In this document: positions 63,657-64,000 of the stretch, piece after piece
How the letters are laid out: each line of letters begins with the position of its first letter
How positions within the stretch are numbered: position 1 is the stretch's first letter
DNA from: Paratinospora sagittata
Taxonomy: Eukaryota; Streptophyta; Magnoliopsida; Ranunculales; Menispermaceae
Assembly (NCBI GenBank): GCA_035771175.1
Contig: CM069611.1
Location: forward strand, 17,433,366-17,497,365
Direction of reading: 5' to 3'
DNA length: 64,000 nt
Notes under the pieces: model-generated
The model's input: only the letters and a program-made list of their open reading frames with translations
The model's database searches: none
What the model was told of the DNA's origin: nothing
Translations under genes and position numbers: made by a program

Positions 63657-64000
63657 TGTTATGCGAAATCGTGGTAAAGCATGAAAGAAAAGACAAGACA
63701 ACAATATTTAACGTGGTTCGGCAAATTGTCTACGTCCACGGGAGGCAGCAAACTTGTATTACTTCACCCTTAGGAGGATCTTACAAATTGGATCTCTTGA
63801 ATTAGATCTCTCAGAATATCTCTCAGGAATATTGCATTTCAAGAATGAAGTAGGGCTCTATTTATAGGAGTATTTAGGGGCATTTTTGTAATTATAAATA
63901 TATAATTTAATATATTTAACTATTCCTTGCGGCAAACAATTCGGCGCTGGCTGCGCCGAATTGTTGACTGAATTGTTGCCGCCCACAGGAGCGGCCACCA
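63657..64000 (-). repeat. Copia E 5' LTR (runs off the window)
   Basis: Starts TGTTATGCGAAATCGTGG and matches the 3' LTR (58,925 onwards) through the palindrome at 63,935-63,965. The outer end and target duplication lie right of the window, as should the rest of gypsy D. Confidence 0.88.

Larger units (their letters stand above)
58925..64000 (-). mobile_element. Copia element E (Tnt1/Tork-like), copy 2, nearly complete
   Basis: Minus-strand Ty1/copia: 3' LTR (58,925-59,391), RNase H-RT (59,422-61,133), integrase (61,147-61,940), GAG-pre-integrase and protease (61,948-62,520), shortened gag (62,522-62,928), leader with tandem array, primer-binding site (63,640-63,653) and start of the 5' LTR (63,657 to the edge). 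The part right of 62,142 is present only here. Confidence 0.88.

Overview
This window is a plant nuclear repeat cluster. I see no host gene, no bacterial-type operon, no tRNA or rRNA gene and no CRISPR array. The evidence is Ty3/gypsy and Ty1/copia polyproteins, LTRs with TG...CA ends, primer-binding sites complementary to initiator tRNA-Met, polypurine tracts, AT-rich composition, and coding remnants full of nonsense codons. The species cannot be named from this window; a flowering plant with many LTR retrotransposons fits best. Letters A-L below are my own labels for elements.

Layout: 1-11,946 is the 3' end of a SIRE/Tork-like copia (I, +). Its long 3' LTR is split by a gypsy element (A, +, 968-10,832), and A's 5' LTR is itself split by a solo copia LTR (J, 1,444-4,196). 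11,947-14,551 is a Tekay-like gypsy remnant (C, +) that I had entered. 14,552-17,375 is a minus-strand gypsy (D) that entered C. 17,376-20,553 is a minus-strand Tnt1/Tork-like copia (E) that entered D. 20,784-38,311 is a minus-strand copia (G) whose gag is interrupted by an almost complete gypsy (F, 26,122-36,371, TSD GATTT). F carries an extra 540-codon ORF upstream of gag. 38,474-46,332 is the gag and LTR of another copia (H, minus). H's LTR holds solo gypsy LTR K (40,780-46,251, TSD TTTTC), which holds solo LTR L (42,810-45,516, TSD CTTTT). 46,333-46,758 is a truncated F-family LTR (B). From 46,755 to 62,142 the block first seen at 6,219-20,553 recurs in direct orientation, about 97-98% identical by eye (not computed). 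E then continues to its 5' LTR at the right edge.

No element appears fully autonomous. F has intact ends but has lost part of RT, RNase H and part of the integrase core. A lacks RT, RNase H and the integrase core in both copies. C has lost the protease Asp. E has a shortened gag. Nonsense codons and frameshifts shared by both copies predate the duplication.

The most unusual signals are not protein genes. (1) The copia LTRs carry a string of short hairpins in R-U5 with changing stems and a recurring CCCGTAA-type loop, plus palindromic GGACGCT...AGCGTCC modules in U3. (2) The F-family LTR carries 10-14 tandem units containing GAACGTTC (heat-shock-element-like) directly upstream of its TATA box. 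(3) F has a sense accessory ORF between its 5' LTR and gag. (4) A's LTR holds a two-tier 45/90-bp repeat. (5) E has a GC-rich tandem array in its leader and a perfect 13-bp inverted repeat in its LTR.
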